Source of the DNA: Aradus depressus
Lineage: Eukaryota > Arthropoda > Insecta > Hemiptera > Aradidae
Direction of reading: 5' to 3'
Assembly: GCA_963662175.1 (NCBI GenBank)
Contig: OY759218.1
Coordinates: forward strand, 2,968,001 to 3,032,000
Length of the DNA: 64,000 nucleotides
A program made the translations under genes and the position numbers. This document shows positions 1-10,265 of this stretch, in pieces (the stretch's first letter is position 1; every line of letters starts with the position of its first letter). The notes beneath the pieces were generated by a model. The model ran no database searches. It was not told the origin of the DNA and saw only the letters and a list, made by a program, of their open reading frames with translations.

Positions 1-417
1 GAAATTTGACTGCCTATGTCCTCAGTGGATGTTAATTTTAAATACGAAATTTGATCATGATAAATTCATTACATCGGCAGTTATTGGAATTTTGTTATTG
101 AGCCCCACCCCGGAACTCCCCCCTCCTCTCAGCCAATATCGCTGAAATTTGACTGGTTATGTCCTAACTGGATTTTAATTTCATATACGAAATTTGATGT
201 TGATACATTCATTACATCGGCAGTTATTGGGATTTTAGAATAGGGCCCCCACCCCGGAACTCCCCCTACCCTCAGCCGATATCGCTGAAATTTGACTGAT
301 TATGTCCTCAGTGGATGTTAATTTTAAATACGAAATTTGATATTGATACATTCATTACATCGGCAGATATTGGGATTTTTGAATTGGGGGGCTCATCTTT
401 CCGTTCTCTTCGACCGA
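1..417 (+). repeat. Modular 'TCGGCAG' repeat, about three tandem units
   Basis: Three head-to-tail units of about 143 bp begin at 1, 145 and 287 with the same GAAATTTGAC start. Each carries the phrase TTCATTACATCGGCAGTTAT followed by a C-rich stretch. The family recurs in both orientations throughout the window (for example 8.3-9.1, 15-16.2, 39.1-39.7, 54.7-55.5, 61.5-61.9 kb). No coding capacity is apparent. Confidence 0.85.
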
Positions 418-1712
418 CTTGCATAATCTATATTAGTAAAGCTGAAACGGAGTTTGTGTGTTCCAGCATCACGCCCAAACGGCTGGACGGATTTCCATAA
501 AACTTCACATGTAGCATCCTTTCGAGCCCCATTGAATAATAGGCTATGTGGCGTCCCAAAAGTTCGAACGGGAGGGGGGTTGTAATCGGAGTCTAAGCAT
601 AACATAGTGCTAACTCATTAACTAATGGTCGGATAATCATAAAATTTCATATGTAGTATTCTTGAAGGCCAAATAAAAAAACAGAGTGTGTGACGTGACA
701 AAATTGCGAACGGGAGGGGGGGTTGTGGGGGTAGGCCTAAGTATAAATATAGTGCTAGGTCTTAACTAGTGGTCGTATTGTCACGAAATTTTACATGTAG
801 TATTCTTAGTCCGCAAATTGAAATATACGCTTTGCGACATCTCAAAATTTTGAACGGGAGGGAGGTTGTGGGAGTAGGCCTTAATGTAAAAATACTGGTA
901 GCGCATTAACAAATGGTCGGATAGTCACGAAATTTCACATGTAGTATTCATGAAGGCCAAATAGAAAAATAGGGTATGTGACGACTCAAAATTGTGAACG
1001 GAAGGGGGGGTTGTGGGGGTAGGCTGAAATATAAAGATACCGGTAGCTCAATAACTAATGGTCGGATTATCATGAAATTTCACATGTAGTATTCTTAAAA
1101 GCCAATTGAAAAATAGGGTGTGTGGCGTCCCAAAATTTTGAAAGGGAGGGGGGATTGTGGGAGTAGGCTGAAATATAAAGAAACCGGTAGCTCATTAACT
1201 AATGGTCGGATTGTCATGAAATTTTATATGTAGTATTTTTAAAGGCGAAATAGAAAAATACATTATGTGACATCTCAAAAATTTGAACGGGAGGGTGGTT
1301 GTGGGGGTAGGCCTTAACATAAAATGTTGGCTCATTAACGAATGGTCGGATTGTGATAGAATTTCACATGTAGTAGTGTGAACTACTTACTAGCTGGGGT
1401 GTCCGCCGTTACAAGGCACATAATAGGTGGCCCAGCGTTCCTAAGAACGAAATAGTTGTTGTGCCCTGCGGCCGTAAGCACACACTAGCTGTGGTGCCTA
1501 GTGGTTCAAACTACTTACTAGCTGTTGTTTCCGCCGTTGATAGGCGCATACTAGCTATGGTTCTCAGGGGTCCTAAGCACTTACTAGCTGTATGAATCTA
1601 TATGAATAATTGAAAATTATAACATCATGAATGTACTGTTGAAGACTTGAGTAGAATTCGAACGAGCTATATTAGAAGAAAAGTCAAAGTTCCCCGGGCA
1701 ACGCTGGGTATT
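418..1712 (-). mobile_element. Composite 'ACTAGC' interspersed element, shorter copy
   Basis: Read on the - strand it starts near 1712 with ACTAGCAGTAATACCCAGCG. It runs through CTAGC-type 33-bp minisatellite units (about 1375-1590), then about six ~146-bp minisatellite units (about 535-1375), and ends near 418-530 with a stretch whose last bases are TTTACTAATATAGATTATGC. The same order of parts occurs in the larger copy at 29755-34141. It has no open reading frame of note. The superfamily is not assigned. Confidence 0.8.
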
Positions 1713-2572
1713 ACTGCTAGTATAAAATACAAATATACTTGTTATCAAATAAAAATAAAAAAATGTCAAAAATAGGTAATTTTATAGTTTATAAATTAAA
1801 TTCTTTAAAAAAAAAAAATAATAAAAAATTTAAAAAAAGAAATATAATTAAAATTAATAAAATATCGATATATAAAAAATAATGATATTAGAGTAGGATG
1901 TATCATGGTTATAGTGGTTTACTTATAGTATTGGAATTTGATAGATGTAAAGTTGAAATTGACAAATGTGAATTTATTGGAAAATTTGATGACAATTAAT
2001 GTTATCAACTTCTTAGTTGAGGAACGCGGACATATTATCCCTAATCACTGCCGATGTAATAATTGTATCGACACATCATTTAGTCTGAGGATTTAGTAGC
2101 CCCTATGTAAGTCAACTGTTAAATATTAGCGCATACGGCCGACTGGTTTTTGAGGGGACTTAAAAGATTTCCGTCCATTTGGGGATATATAATGTTTATT
2201 TTTGAACAAAAGGTAAATAAATCATTTATAATATTTTTTTACAATATGTGTGAGGTTATTACAGTTTTTCTGCATTAACGTGATTAGGTTAATTCAGTCC
2301 TACTCCTACTGCCATTACACTGGATTTCACAGTCGTTGCCTCGGTGTTCCGTACCTACTTAGGAGATTCACAATAATCCCATTATGTACGCCAATCTTCC
2401 CCTAATACTGCTTCTTAAACCCACCCGCAGTATTTTATTCCTAATTATATAAACCTATAGATAGGCATATAAACAATTATATTTGAGCACTAAATTGAAA
2501 CATATAAAAATTGTACTTAATTGATAGTTATAGCAGTGTACTTATATAAATGCAGTATCATATAGACAAAAG
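1713..2572. other. AT-rich non-coding stretch
   Basis: Very AT-rich with long A runs near 1805-1860. A partial reverse copy of the TCGGCAG repeat sits at about 2045-2160 (CACTGCCGATGTAATAATTG, then CCTATGTAAGTCAACTG). Nothing else is recognised. Confidence 0.6.
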
Positions 2573-2593
2573 ATGCGGCTGCATAGGGCGGCA

Positions 2594-2941
2594 AAATGTG
2601 GGGACGGTACTATAGCAAACGGTTATATCTCCAGCTTTATGTATAGGGGAAGTTATATAATCCCTGGTTCCAAACATTCAAAATGTGGGGACGGTACGAT
2701 AGCAAACGGTTATATCTCCAGCTTTATGTATAGGGGAAGTTATATAATCCCTGGTTCCAAACATTCAAAATGTGGGGACGTTACGATAGCAAACGGTTAT
2801 ATCTCCAGCTTTATGTATAGGGGAAGTTATATAATCCCTGGTTCCAAACATTCAAAATGTGGGGACGGTACGATAGCAAACGGTTATATCTCCAGCTTTA
2901 TGTATAGGGGAAGTAATGTAATCCCTGGTTCCAAACATTCA
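2594..2941 (+). repeat. 87-bp tandem array, four units
   Basis: Units start at 2594, 2681, 2768 and 2855 and are nearly identical. Because 87 is divisible by 3, an open frame (2573-2971) runs through all four as a 29-residue repeat. There is no other sign that it is translated. The unit contains GTATAGGGGAAGTTAT, which matches the reversed terminal hairpin of the TCGGCAG repeat family. Confidence 0.9.
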
Positions 2942-2964
2942 AAAAAAATCCTATCCGTCTGTGT

Positions 2965-3235
2965 GTGTTAGTTATTATGACTCTGGTGGACATGAGCCCG
3001 ACTCTACTGGGGAGTCCTAAATTTTGCCTTCTCAAAATTTTTATTCACCTAGGGCAGGGGTCTCTTTAACGAGTACCTGACATCGTACAGGCTCGGGACC
3101 ATCGCTTAACGTCCCATCCGAAGGACGGCGTGCTTAAGTTTATTTTACCTCCCAGATAAAACAAACTAAGGGTCTCGAATCCACGACCTTGAGCTCAGAA
3201 GGCAAGCACGCATACCACTGAGCTACCGGCGCCCT
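2965..3235 (-). mobile_element. tRNA-derived SINE
   Basis: On the - strand the element begins GGGCGCCGGTAGCTCAGTGG, a tRNA-like head with an A-box (TAGCTCAGTGGT). A B-box-like GTGGATTCGAGAC follows about 50 bp on. A conserved body continues (GTCCTTCGGATGGGACGTTA) and it ends near GGGCTCATGTCCACCAGAG. Related copies lie at 8047-8325, 14745-14965 (tail only) and 44775-45105, all with the same junctions, which supports a dispersed Pol III-type family. The tRNA species of origin is not resolved. Confidence 0.8.
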
Positions 3236-3410
3236 TTAATTATTTTATATTTTATATATATATATATTGTATGTTATATAATTTACAAATAATACGCCTT
3301 AATTTTACTTTTTTACACATATATCATAACGATGAATTGTAATCGTCCGAAAAACCGAGTTCGAGTTTAAACCATATTTCACGTTTTAAGGTCCCTGATC
3401 TCTTATATAA

Positions 3411-3622
3411 TGTTAGATTTAAATCTTTCCACCAAATACGTCACGTCCCATTAATGAGTATACTGGATTATTAATATCAGTTGTTCACTATTGACATGTG
3501 ATTGTCGTATATATACCAAAAAGTCTAGTCAATTAGGTAATCTATATGAATGTACTTTTGTTATATTAAAAGTTATTTTCCCACATAATTATTTGCTTCC
3601 ACCTAAAAAGTATATCTTAACA
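3411..3622 (+). repeat. Copia 5' LTR
   Basis: 212 bp, TGTTAG...TTAACA, matching 7619-7828. It should contain promoter and R region, but I cannot place the transcription start. Confidence 0.95.
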
Positions 3623-3640
3623 GGTTATGGCCCCAGGTGT
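3623..3640 (+). other. Copia primer binding site
   Basis: GGTTATGGCCCCAGG lies directly after the 5' LTR. It closely resembles the primer site of Drosophila copia, which pairs with an internal part of initiator tRNA-Met rather than its 3' end. The position and match support half-tRNA priming. One base differs from the copia site as I recall it. Confidence 0.75.
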
Positions 3641-3718
3641 GAATTAAAATACAAATAATTGTTTGTACAAAAATTTGAGGTTACATTAATACGTCTCTTC
3701 AAATAGTGAGAAATAAAA

Positions 3719-4951
3719 ATGAGTGTAATTAAGATTTGTGAATTGAAGAAAGATAATTATGATTCCTGGAAAATTCACGCTCAAGCTATGCTAGTGAAAA
3801 ATGGTGTTTGGGGTTACGTTGATGGAACCGAACTCATTCCTTCAAGTTTAACTGGAGCTGATGCTGCAGCAAGAGAACTTGAACGTAGCAATTGGCTTGA
3901 AAAAGATCAAATAGCCAAAGCTGATTTAATATTATCGATTGGAGCAGAGGAGCTACATCACGTTAGTGATTGTGAAACATCCAGAGAGGTATGGTTTAAG
4001 TTAGCAAGTGTTTTTGCCCCTCAAGGACCTCTGAAGAAGGTACAATTGTTGAAAACATTATTATTCACTAAACTTCAAGAGGGAGGCGACATTAGGGAAC
4101 ATGTTCGTCGATTTTTTGGTGCCTTGGATAAATTAGCTGCAATGAAAATTAACTTTCATCCAGATGTTGTATCAATTGCATTACTTTATAGCTTGCCTGC
4201 TAGTTTTGAGCAGTTTAGGTTAGCAATTGAAGCTCGTGATGAGTTGCCATCATCAGATGTTTTGAAAGCAAAAATATTAGAGCATGCTGAGACCCAAAGT
4301 AATGATGAACTTGTACAAGCAGCAGGAGCAATGGCCTATAAAAAGTATTCCAAGACATCCAAGTTCAAGAAGTCTTATGGAAACGGTAATAAATCAGAGC
4401 AACAAAGTAGGATACGCTGTTATAATTGTGGAGCGTTTGGACACAAAGCAGCAGAGTGTAAAGAGCAGAGTAAAGGTAACAGCTCAAATAGACGTGGTCC
4501 GAAAAATGAAGCATCTAATGCAGCAGACGAGTCACATGCCGTGTGTTTTGGTACTGGATCAATGAAAGGTAAGTCACTATCTGATGAAACTTGGATTTTA
4601 GATAGTGGTTGTACTAGTCACTTATGTAATGACCGAGAAAAGTTTGAGGTACTGAGAGAATCTACCTGTGGGACCTTGCATTTAGCTAGTAACTCGTCAA
4701 CTGATGTTCAAGGATCTGGTAATGTTATGATTCCTTTAAATTGTGAGGGATACTCAAAGATGGTTGAGTTGAAGGACACGTTATTTGTTCCTGATTTAAG
4801 GTCAAACTTAGTATCAGTTGCTAAGATTACTGATAGGGGTCATAGTGTAACGTTTACCAAAAATTCAGCGATAATTACGGATAATGAAGGCAGAGTAAGA
4901 CTCAGTGCAATTAGAAAGAATAATTTATATTTTCTTTCACAGAGTTCCTAG
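3719..4951 (+). CDS. Copia Gag and protease part of Gag-Pol
   Basis: A 410-residue frame starting at the first ATG after the leader. Residues 1-200 are the Ty1/copia Gag region (UBN2-type). A CCHC zinc knuckle CYNCGAFGHKAAEC sits near residue 233. The aspartic protease motif LDSGCTSHLCND sits near residue 295, with the DSG active-site triad. The frame closes at a TAG (4949-4951) just after the protease. Pol resumes in the same frame directly after this stop, so it is either a disabling point mutation or, less likely, a read-through site. The context TCC-TAG-TTT does not match known retroviral read-through signals. Confidence 0.9.
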   Translation: MSVIKICELKKDNYDSWKIHAQAMLVKNGVWGYVDGTELIPSSLTGADAAARELERSNWLEKDQIAKADLILSIGAEELHHVSDCETSREVWFKLASVFAPQGPLKKVQLLKTLLFTKLQEGGDIREHVRRFFGALDKLAAMKINFHPDVVSIALLYSLPASFEQFRLAIEARDELPSSDVLKAKILEHAETQSNDELVQAAGAMAYKKYSKTSKFKKSYGNGNKSEQQSRIRCYNCGAFGHKAAECKEQSKGNSSNRRGPKNEASNAADESHAVCFGTGSMKGKSLSDETWILDSGCTSHLCNDREKFEVLRESTCGTLHLASNSSTDVQGSGNVMIPLNCEGYSKMVELKDTLFVPDLRSNLVSVAKITDRGHSVTFTKNSAIITDNEGRVRLSAIRKNNLYFLSQSS

Positions 4952-7522
4952 TTTGCTAAGGTATCTGCTCATGTCAGTCAAGATGATCTCCAAGAATGGC
5001 ACAAGAAGCTAGGCCATTTAAACTTCAAGGATGTGGTCAGAGTAATTAAAGATACCATGGGACTGGATGCTGGTAAAATAGAAGTTCCTGAATGTGATAC
5101 TTGTATTAGAGGAAAAATGACTAGTTTGCCCTATACAAAGAGTAAATTACCATGTAGTGAGCCATTAAAAATTGTTCATTCAGATGTTGTTGGTAAAACT
5201 CGAGTGCAATCTCTAAATGGAGCTAAGTATTTTGTCTCCTTTATAGATAATGCCTCTAGATGGTCAGAAATCTACCTTCTAGGACGAAAGAAAGGAGTGA
5301 TATCGGCGTTTGAGCAATATAAGAGTCATATGGAAAATCAAACCGGAAGAAGTATCAAATGTCTCCAGTCAGACAACGGTAAAGAATACTGTAGTAACGG
5401 GTTTGATAGTCTACTTAAAAGATGTGGTATTCAACGTAGACTTACTGTTCCACATACTCCACAACAAAATGGAGTTGCCGAACGTTTTAATCGTACGATT
5501 GTTGAGATGGCAAGATGTCTGTTACTTCAGTCTAAACTTCCTCAAACGTTTTGGGCTGAAGCTGTAGCCACGGCTTGTTATATTCGTAACAGGTCACCTA
5601 CGTCGGCTCTTGGTGGAATGTCTCCTTATGAGAGGTTCAAAGGAGAGAAACCTGATTTATCAAACTTGCATATTTTTGGATCTCCAGTATATGTGTTGGA
5701 CAAACTTCCAACCAAAGATAAATTCGCCCCGAGATCAATAAAAGGTATTTTTGTGGGATATCCTCGTGAAGCAAAAGGATTCCGAGTGTGGTTACCTGAT
5801 GCAAGAAAGATTGTGATTGCTCGAGACGTAAAGTTTGTAAAAGATTCTCCAGATTCGTTTAAAAATGAGCAACTAGTAGATTTTATGAATGAACAAGAAG
5901 AAGATTTTGAAGATATCTCAAATGATGGAGACTGTGTCATACAGACGGCTGATACAAATGGACAAGTGGTTAGTTCATCTAGTCTGTCAAAAACACCTGA
6001 ATCAGCCCCACCGAATCAACACCCACCAAGAGGTCGTGGTAGACCAAAATTGCTACGTACTGGACTCAGGGGTCGACCTCGAAAGATATTTCAATCTTCA
6101 CAACCTAGTGAAGAGGGCACTCCAAATGCAGAAATGGGTGATGATGTGTTGGCCGATGAAGAAAGTGAAAATGGCGAGGTATTTGCTGGTGTGGTAGAAG
6201 TATCAATCAACGAAGCTATGAATAGCGAAGAAAAAGAGGCCTGGGAACGTGCAATTCAAACCGAAGTCACCAGTTTAATCAAAAACGATACGTTTGAAAT
6301 AGTAAAGTACAAGGAAGGGCAAAATGTGGTTGGCTCTCGTATTGTTCTGACTAAAAAGTATCAGTCAGACGGATCAATAAATCGTTTTAAAGCCAGAATT
6401 GTAGCAAAAGGGTATAGTCAAAGATTTGGAATTGACTATCACCAAACATTTGCACCAGTAGCCAGATTACAAACAATTCGTATGTTAATGGCTATCTCAG
6501 CTAGTTATGGCCTTCAGGTGCATCAGATTGATATAGTAACTGCCTATTTGAATGGTCAACTAGACGAAGAGGTTATAATGGAAATGCCTGATATGCTCGA
6601 GGAAATGTTGCAGAGAATTAGTCACAGTAATGACAAAGATATAAGTTATAAGGCCAACAAGATATTGAAAGCTATAAAAGCTGGTGGTGATACTTGTAGA
6701 CTTAACAAGGCGTTATATGGACTTCGTCAAGGAGGAAGAAAATGGAACGAAGCTATAGATGAAAGGCTGAAGGATCTAGGGTTAATTCCAACCATTGGTG
6801 AGCCATGTCTCTATTATGCTCATCGCAATAATGATATCCTGTTCCTATTACTCTATGTAGATGACATTCTAATTGCTTCTAAAAATGAAAAATGGATAGA
6901 AGAAATTGAACGAGGACTTGCAGCCAAGTTCGAGGTTAAAGATCTAGGATTAGCAAAGTCCTGCTTAGGGCTAGAAATAAATCAATCCAAAGATAAGATA
7001 GTGATAAACCAAAGAAGCTATATTCTAGACATCATACAACGGTTTGGAATGAGCAAATGTAATTCAGTCTCTACTCCATCAGAATTGAAGTTTTATGAAG
7101 AAACTATTGATGGCTCAAGTGATAACTCGTATGAGAAATTTCCTTATCGTGAACTCATTGGTGCCCTCATGTACCTATCGGTGTCTACAAGACCCGATGT
7201 ATCAAACACAGTAGCAAGATTGGCACAGTTCACGAGTTGCCCTAAAAGGTGGCATATTGTTAAAGCAAAAAGAGTTCTGAGATACCTTGCTGGGACTAAA
7301 GATTTAGGACTAGTTTATACTAAATCGAATGATGCAGTTGTCGGATATTCTGATGCTGATTGGGGAGGTGATCCCACAGACCGCTGCTCCTTCACGGGTT
7401 ATGTCTTTAAGCAACGCAGCTATGTATCGACATCAAGTTTCACTTCATCCGAAGTTCAATCAAGAATGAGTTGGTGGACGTGCAGCATACACCTACGCAA
7501 GAGATGGTTGCCGATGTTTTAA
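4952..7522 (+). CDS. Copia Pol: integrase, reverse transcriptase, partial RNase H
   Basis: Continuous with gag in the same frame after the TAG; the first internal ATG is at 5033. It shows an HHCC-type integrase zinc region (WHKKLGHLN near 5000, CDTCIRGKM near 5095). The DDE catalytic core has D near 5180 (HSDVVG), D near 5372 (SDNGKEY) and E near 5480 (NGVAERFNR). The RT domain carries YVDD at 6854-6865 within LLLYVDDILIASK. RNase H begins with DADWGGDP near 7350, then is cut after SSEVQS. The C-terminal 17 residues are a frameshifted artefact of the deletion. The intact protein would be a single Gag-Pol polyprotein of about 1,300-1,400 residues. Confidence 0.93.
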   Translation, partial: FAKVSAHVSQDDLQEWHKKLGHLNFKDVVRVIKDTMGLDAGKIEVPECDTCIRGKMTSLPYTKSKLPCSEPLKIVHSDVVGKTRVQSLNGAKYFVSFIDNASRWSEIYLLGRKKGVISAFEQYKSHMENQTGRSIKCLQSDNGKEYCSNGFDSLLKRCGIQRRLTVPHTPQQNGVAERFNRTIVEMARCLLLQSKLPQTFWAEAVATACYIRNRSPTSALGGMSPYERFKGEKPDLSNLHIFGSPVYVLDKLPTKDKFAPRSIKGIFVGYPREAKGFRVWLPDARKIVIARDVKFVKDSPDSFKNEQLVDFMNEQEEDFEDISNDGDCVIQTADTNGQVVSSSSLSKTPESAPPNQHPPRGRGRPKLLRTGLRGRPRKIFQSSQPSEEGTPNAEMGDDVLADEESENGEVFAGVVEVSINEAMNSEEKEAWERAIQTEVTSLIKNDTFEIVKYKEGQNVVGSRIVLTKKYQSDGSINRFKARIVAKGYSQRFGIDYHQTFAPVARLQTIRMLMAISASYGLQVHQIDIVTAYLNGQLDEEVIMEMPDMLEEMLQRISHSNDKDISYKANKILKAIKAGGDTCRLNKALYGLRQGGRKWNEAIDERLKDLGLIPTIGEPCLYYAHRNNDILFLLLYVDDILIASKNEKWIEEIERGLAAKFEVKDLGLAKSCLGLEINQSKDKIVINQRSYILDIIQRFGMSKCNSVSTPSELKFYEETIDGSSDNSYEKFPYRELIGALMYLSVSTRPDVSNTVARLAQFTSCPKRWHIVKAKRVLRYLAGTKDLGLVYTKSNDAVVGYSDADWGGDPTDRCSFTGYVFKQRSYVSTSSFTSSEVQSRMSWWTCSIHLRKRWLPMF

Positions 7523-7662
7523 CGAAACCATTGGGTCGCGCAAATCATGAAAATTGTGTCTACAAATTAGGTCTGAGAAGACTGATAGATTCTAGTGACG
7601 TACGTTTTGAGAGAGGAGTGTTAGATTTAAATCTTTCCACCAAATACGTCACGTCCCATTAA
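7456..7662 (+). pseudogene. Copia RNase H C-terminal remnant (frameshifted)
   Basis: In the +1 frame relative to pol this reads NELVDVQHTPTQEMVADVLT followed by KPLGR, the standard end of copia RNase H. The middle of RNase H, including the second and third acidic positions and the EAEYxAL-type segment, is missing. I infer a deletion of roughly 200 bp near 7455-7468. Confidence 0.85.
7609..7618 (+). other. Copia polypurine tract
   Basis: GAGAGAGGAG directly abuts the 3' LTR, as expected for the plus-strand primer. It lies inside the last codons of the remnant RNase H frame. Confidence 0.75.
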
Positions 7663-7828
7663 TGAGTATACTGGATTATTAATATCAGTTGTTTACTATT
7701 GACATGTGATTGTCGTATATACCAAAAAGTCTAGTCAATTAGGTAATATATATGAATGTACTTTTGTTATATTAAAAGTTATTTTCTCACATAATTATTT
7801 GCTTCTACCTAAAAGGTATATCTTAACA
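7619..7828 (+). repeat. Copia 3' LTR
   Basis: 210 bp, nearly identical to 3411-3622, followed by the TATAA target duplication. Confidence 0.95.
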
Positions 7829-8046
7829 TATAATAATAATAATATTTATTTCTGTTAAACTATAAAATGTATTTAACCAAGAACCGACCGATATGAAGTC
7901 ATGCAATACTAACATATTTGAATGAATAATAATAATAATAATTTTTCTTAAATAAATAGTAAAGATAATTAAATATTAAATTCCTAATAAAATAGATAGA
8001 TACTATTTATATGTTTAATTATAAATATTTTATATTTGTTTTTCTT

Positions 8047-8325
8047 AAGAGTTAGTTATTACTCATGTCCGGGTTTAAAAACGAGGTCATATAGCCTAAT
8101 ACCAGATAGCTCTTTCGTCACTCTGGTGGACATGAGCCCGACTCTAATGTTAAGGGCCAAATGTTCCCCATCCTAATTTTTGATCCCATCCGAAGGACAG
8201 TGCTCCAGGATTTTCACCTCTCAGTTAAAAAACCTAAGGGCCCCGACCGGGTTTTGAATCCACGATCTTTCGAATCCGCGATCTCTCTTAGTAAGCAATC
8301 ATGCAATCGAGCTACCGGCGTCCTC
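8047..8325 (-). mobile_element. tRNA-derived SINE, diverged copy
   Basis: Shares with 2965-3235 the CTCTGGTGGACATGAGCCCG end and the ATCCCATCCGAAGGAC block. It also shares the tRNA-like end AGCTACCGGCG on the right. It retains the outer tail ATGTCCGGGTTTAAAAACGA also seen at 14745. The stretch between 7834 and 8046 is AT-rich with a (TAA)n tract. Confidence 0.75.
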
Positions 8326-8329
8326 GAAG

Positions 8330-9062
8330 TTTATGTGTATGTGAACACGATAACTCCCTGATTGAATAGATATAGCGACACGAAATTATATTTGTGTATT
8401 CATTACCCAGGAGGGGGGGTTGAGGTTCGGGTTTAACACAAACACTATAATAACTGACTGACATTGTAATGATTGTATTGCCATCAAATTATATATGTGT
8501 AACCATTACCCAGGAGGGGGGGGGGGCTGCCAGGAGGGGGTTTGAGGGTGGGGTTTAACACAAACGCTATAATAACTGTCATTGTAATGATTGTAATGAC
8601 ATGAAATTATATATGTGAATTTAAAACCCCTCATGTACTTATTTCAGCGGAATCAGCCAAAGGGGGGGGGGGGGGGGGGGGACCAGAGGGGGTTGTCAAA
8701 ATGAAAAAGTCGACAGTGAATCATCGGCAATGTACTTCCCTTGTACAAATTGATCAACTAATTTTTCTGTCTCCCTCTAAAACAAATCGAAGGATTTGAC
8801 TAAAACTCAATAGGTACCTAGTTGAGTTACCACAGGGACTTCTGAAACCTCCTACAGATTTTTGTGTCGATACCAGACATCAGAAATTATTTGAGTTTAT
8901 GAGTTGACCCCCCCCCTCTCAAAACCCCTTCTTACCAATGCCCGATTTTGCTGAAAATCAATGGGTGTCGTCCTTATGGGTTTCTTCGGGGTTCTTTCTT
9001 ATGGGTTCGTGTCGAAACATTCATTTTTGGAATCAGGAGGTCGGAAAAAGGTTCCAGTGATA
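8330..9062. repeat. TCGGCAG-family blocks, both orientations
   Basis: 8330-8640 holds reverse-orientation modules (GTGAACACGATAACTCCC then G-rich tracts). From about 8700 a forward-oriented element starts with the end motif GGCAATGTACTTCCC and runs to 9062. A G run of about 22 bases sits at 8660-8681. No gene is seen. Confidence 0.75.
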
Positions 9063-9073
9063 GCTCAACATCG

Positions 9074-9328
9074 AATTTCTGGCTGATCACATAACTTGCC
9101 TTATACTTCGTATAGCTGGGGAAGTAGAACAGTGTGTAATAAAGAGGCCTGCCTTTTAAATTTCTGGCCGATCACATAACTTGCCTCATACTTCGTATAG
9201 CTGGGATAGTAGAACGGTGTGTAATAAAGAGGCCTGTCTTTTAAATTTCTGGCCGATCACATAACTTGCCTTATACTTCGTATAGCTGGGGAAGTAGAAC
9301 AGTGTGTAATAAAGAGGCCTGCCTTTTA
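9074..9328 (+). repeat. 85-bp tandem array, three units
   Basis: Units start at 9074, 9159 and 9244 (AATTTCTGGC). Each contains the terminal hairpin of the TCGGCAG family (ATACTTCGTATAGCTGGG), so the element terminus itself has been tandemly amplified. Confidence 0.9.
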
Positions 9329-10165
9329 AATTTCACTTTTAAATATTAATATATTTCAGACTTAGATTATTTCATTCGAAAATTGTTTTCGATTTTTCGG
9401 TGAGAGCTACAATTCTAATCCTTTAGGAAATTATCGAATTTCTAAGGATTCGAATGATATGACATTTGTGGCAGTTAAGTTATATGTATATTTTGTTGGT
9501 ATTTTGGTAATTTCTGAAAATTATTTATAACATTTTTTTATTTTTTTTTATTTCCATTTCTCGGTATGAATATGAATAAAATTTAACAGAAATTAGAATA
9601 TTTTAAAAAAGAGAAGGAACACGATTTGCATAGCGTTGCCCGTCCATGCTTCCTGTGAGGTCCCTCTTTCAGGGTCGACTTCCGGTTTGGCGGTTTATTG
9701 TCCCGCCGAAAAATAACAAGGGATCTCTGAGGGAACTGCCTCATCTCAAAATATACAAAAATCCTACGCCTGACGTGAAAATTGATATAGTTTCTGAATA
9801 TGTGATGAATAAACAAATTAAGTTGGAATAAATAAATAAATTGGAAAATGTATGATACATAAATTAATTATTAATCATAAAACCCTAGTAAAAAATATAA
9901 TATTTTTTTTTATCGATCAGTTTTAAAATAGTTTTTTTTAAATGTTTAAAATTTCTATATTGATTTTCAAGAGTTTCATGTAAATAAAATATATATGGGT
10001 AATTATTGGTGAAACGTGCCATCCTCTGTGACCACTTTTTGCAGATGTGTTAAGGGGTCTGCTTGGTCTCAAATTAAAGCTTGAACCCTCTATTTTAGCT
10101 CTACGCCTCCCAAGCCGACAGCAAGGTGCAGCACCTTGTAAAATCACAAAATCTTCATTTTGAGT
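9329..10165. other. AT-rich stretch without recognised feature
   Basis: Mostly AT-rich. Two short more balanced segments (about 9630-9780 and 10010-10170) have small open frames on both strands with no recognisable protein. Nothing is assigned. Confidence 0.5.
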
Positions 10166-10265
10166 GATACTTAACATTTTTGCAGAGATATTGTGACACA
10201 CTTGATAAAAATAAAGAAAACGTATGTTTTTTAAAAAATGTATATTTCACAAATAATATATAATA

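Larger units (their letters stand above)
3411..7828 (+). mobile_element. Copia LTR retrotransposon, nearly full length, defective
   Basis: A 4.4-kb element flanked by the 5-bp duplication TATAA (3406-3410 and 7829-7833). The LTRs start TGTTAGATTT and end ATCTTAACA. Internal order is primer site, gag with zinc knuckle, protease, integrase, reverse transcriptase, RNase H, purine tract, which is the Ty1/copia order (integrase before RT). It is defective: an in-frame TAG separates protease from integrase, and the middle of RNase H is deleted with a frameshift. The two LTRs differ at about five positions plus a 2-bp indel over ~211 bp, so the insertion is fairly young. Confidence 0.95.

Noticed and set aside
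2573..2971. 132-residue open frame with four 29-residue repeats as a gene
   Set aside because: The frame is open only because the tandem unit is 87 bp. No conserved domain, and the unit derives from a repeat-family end.
3045..3235. A functional tRNA gene
   Set aside because: The A- and B-box-like parts sit in a dispersed SINE, and the acceptor and anticodon stems do not pair properly.
9090..9130. loxP-like phrase (ATAACTT...ACTTCGTATA) in the terminal hairpins of the TCGGCAG family
   Set aside because: Only the short inner inverted repeat resembles loxP. The 8-bp spacer and 13-bp arms do not match, the motif varies freely between copies, and there is no recombinase.
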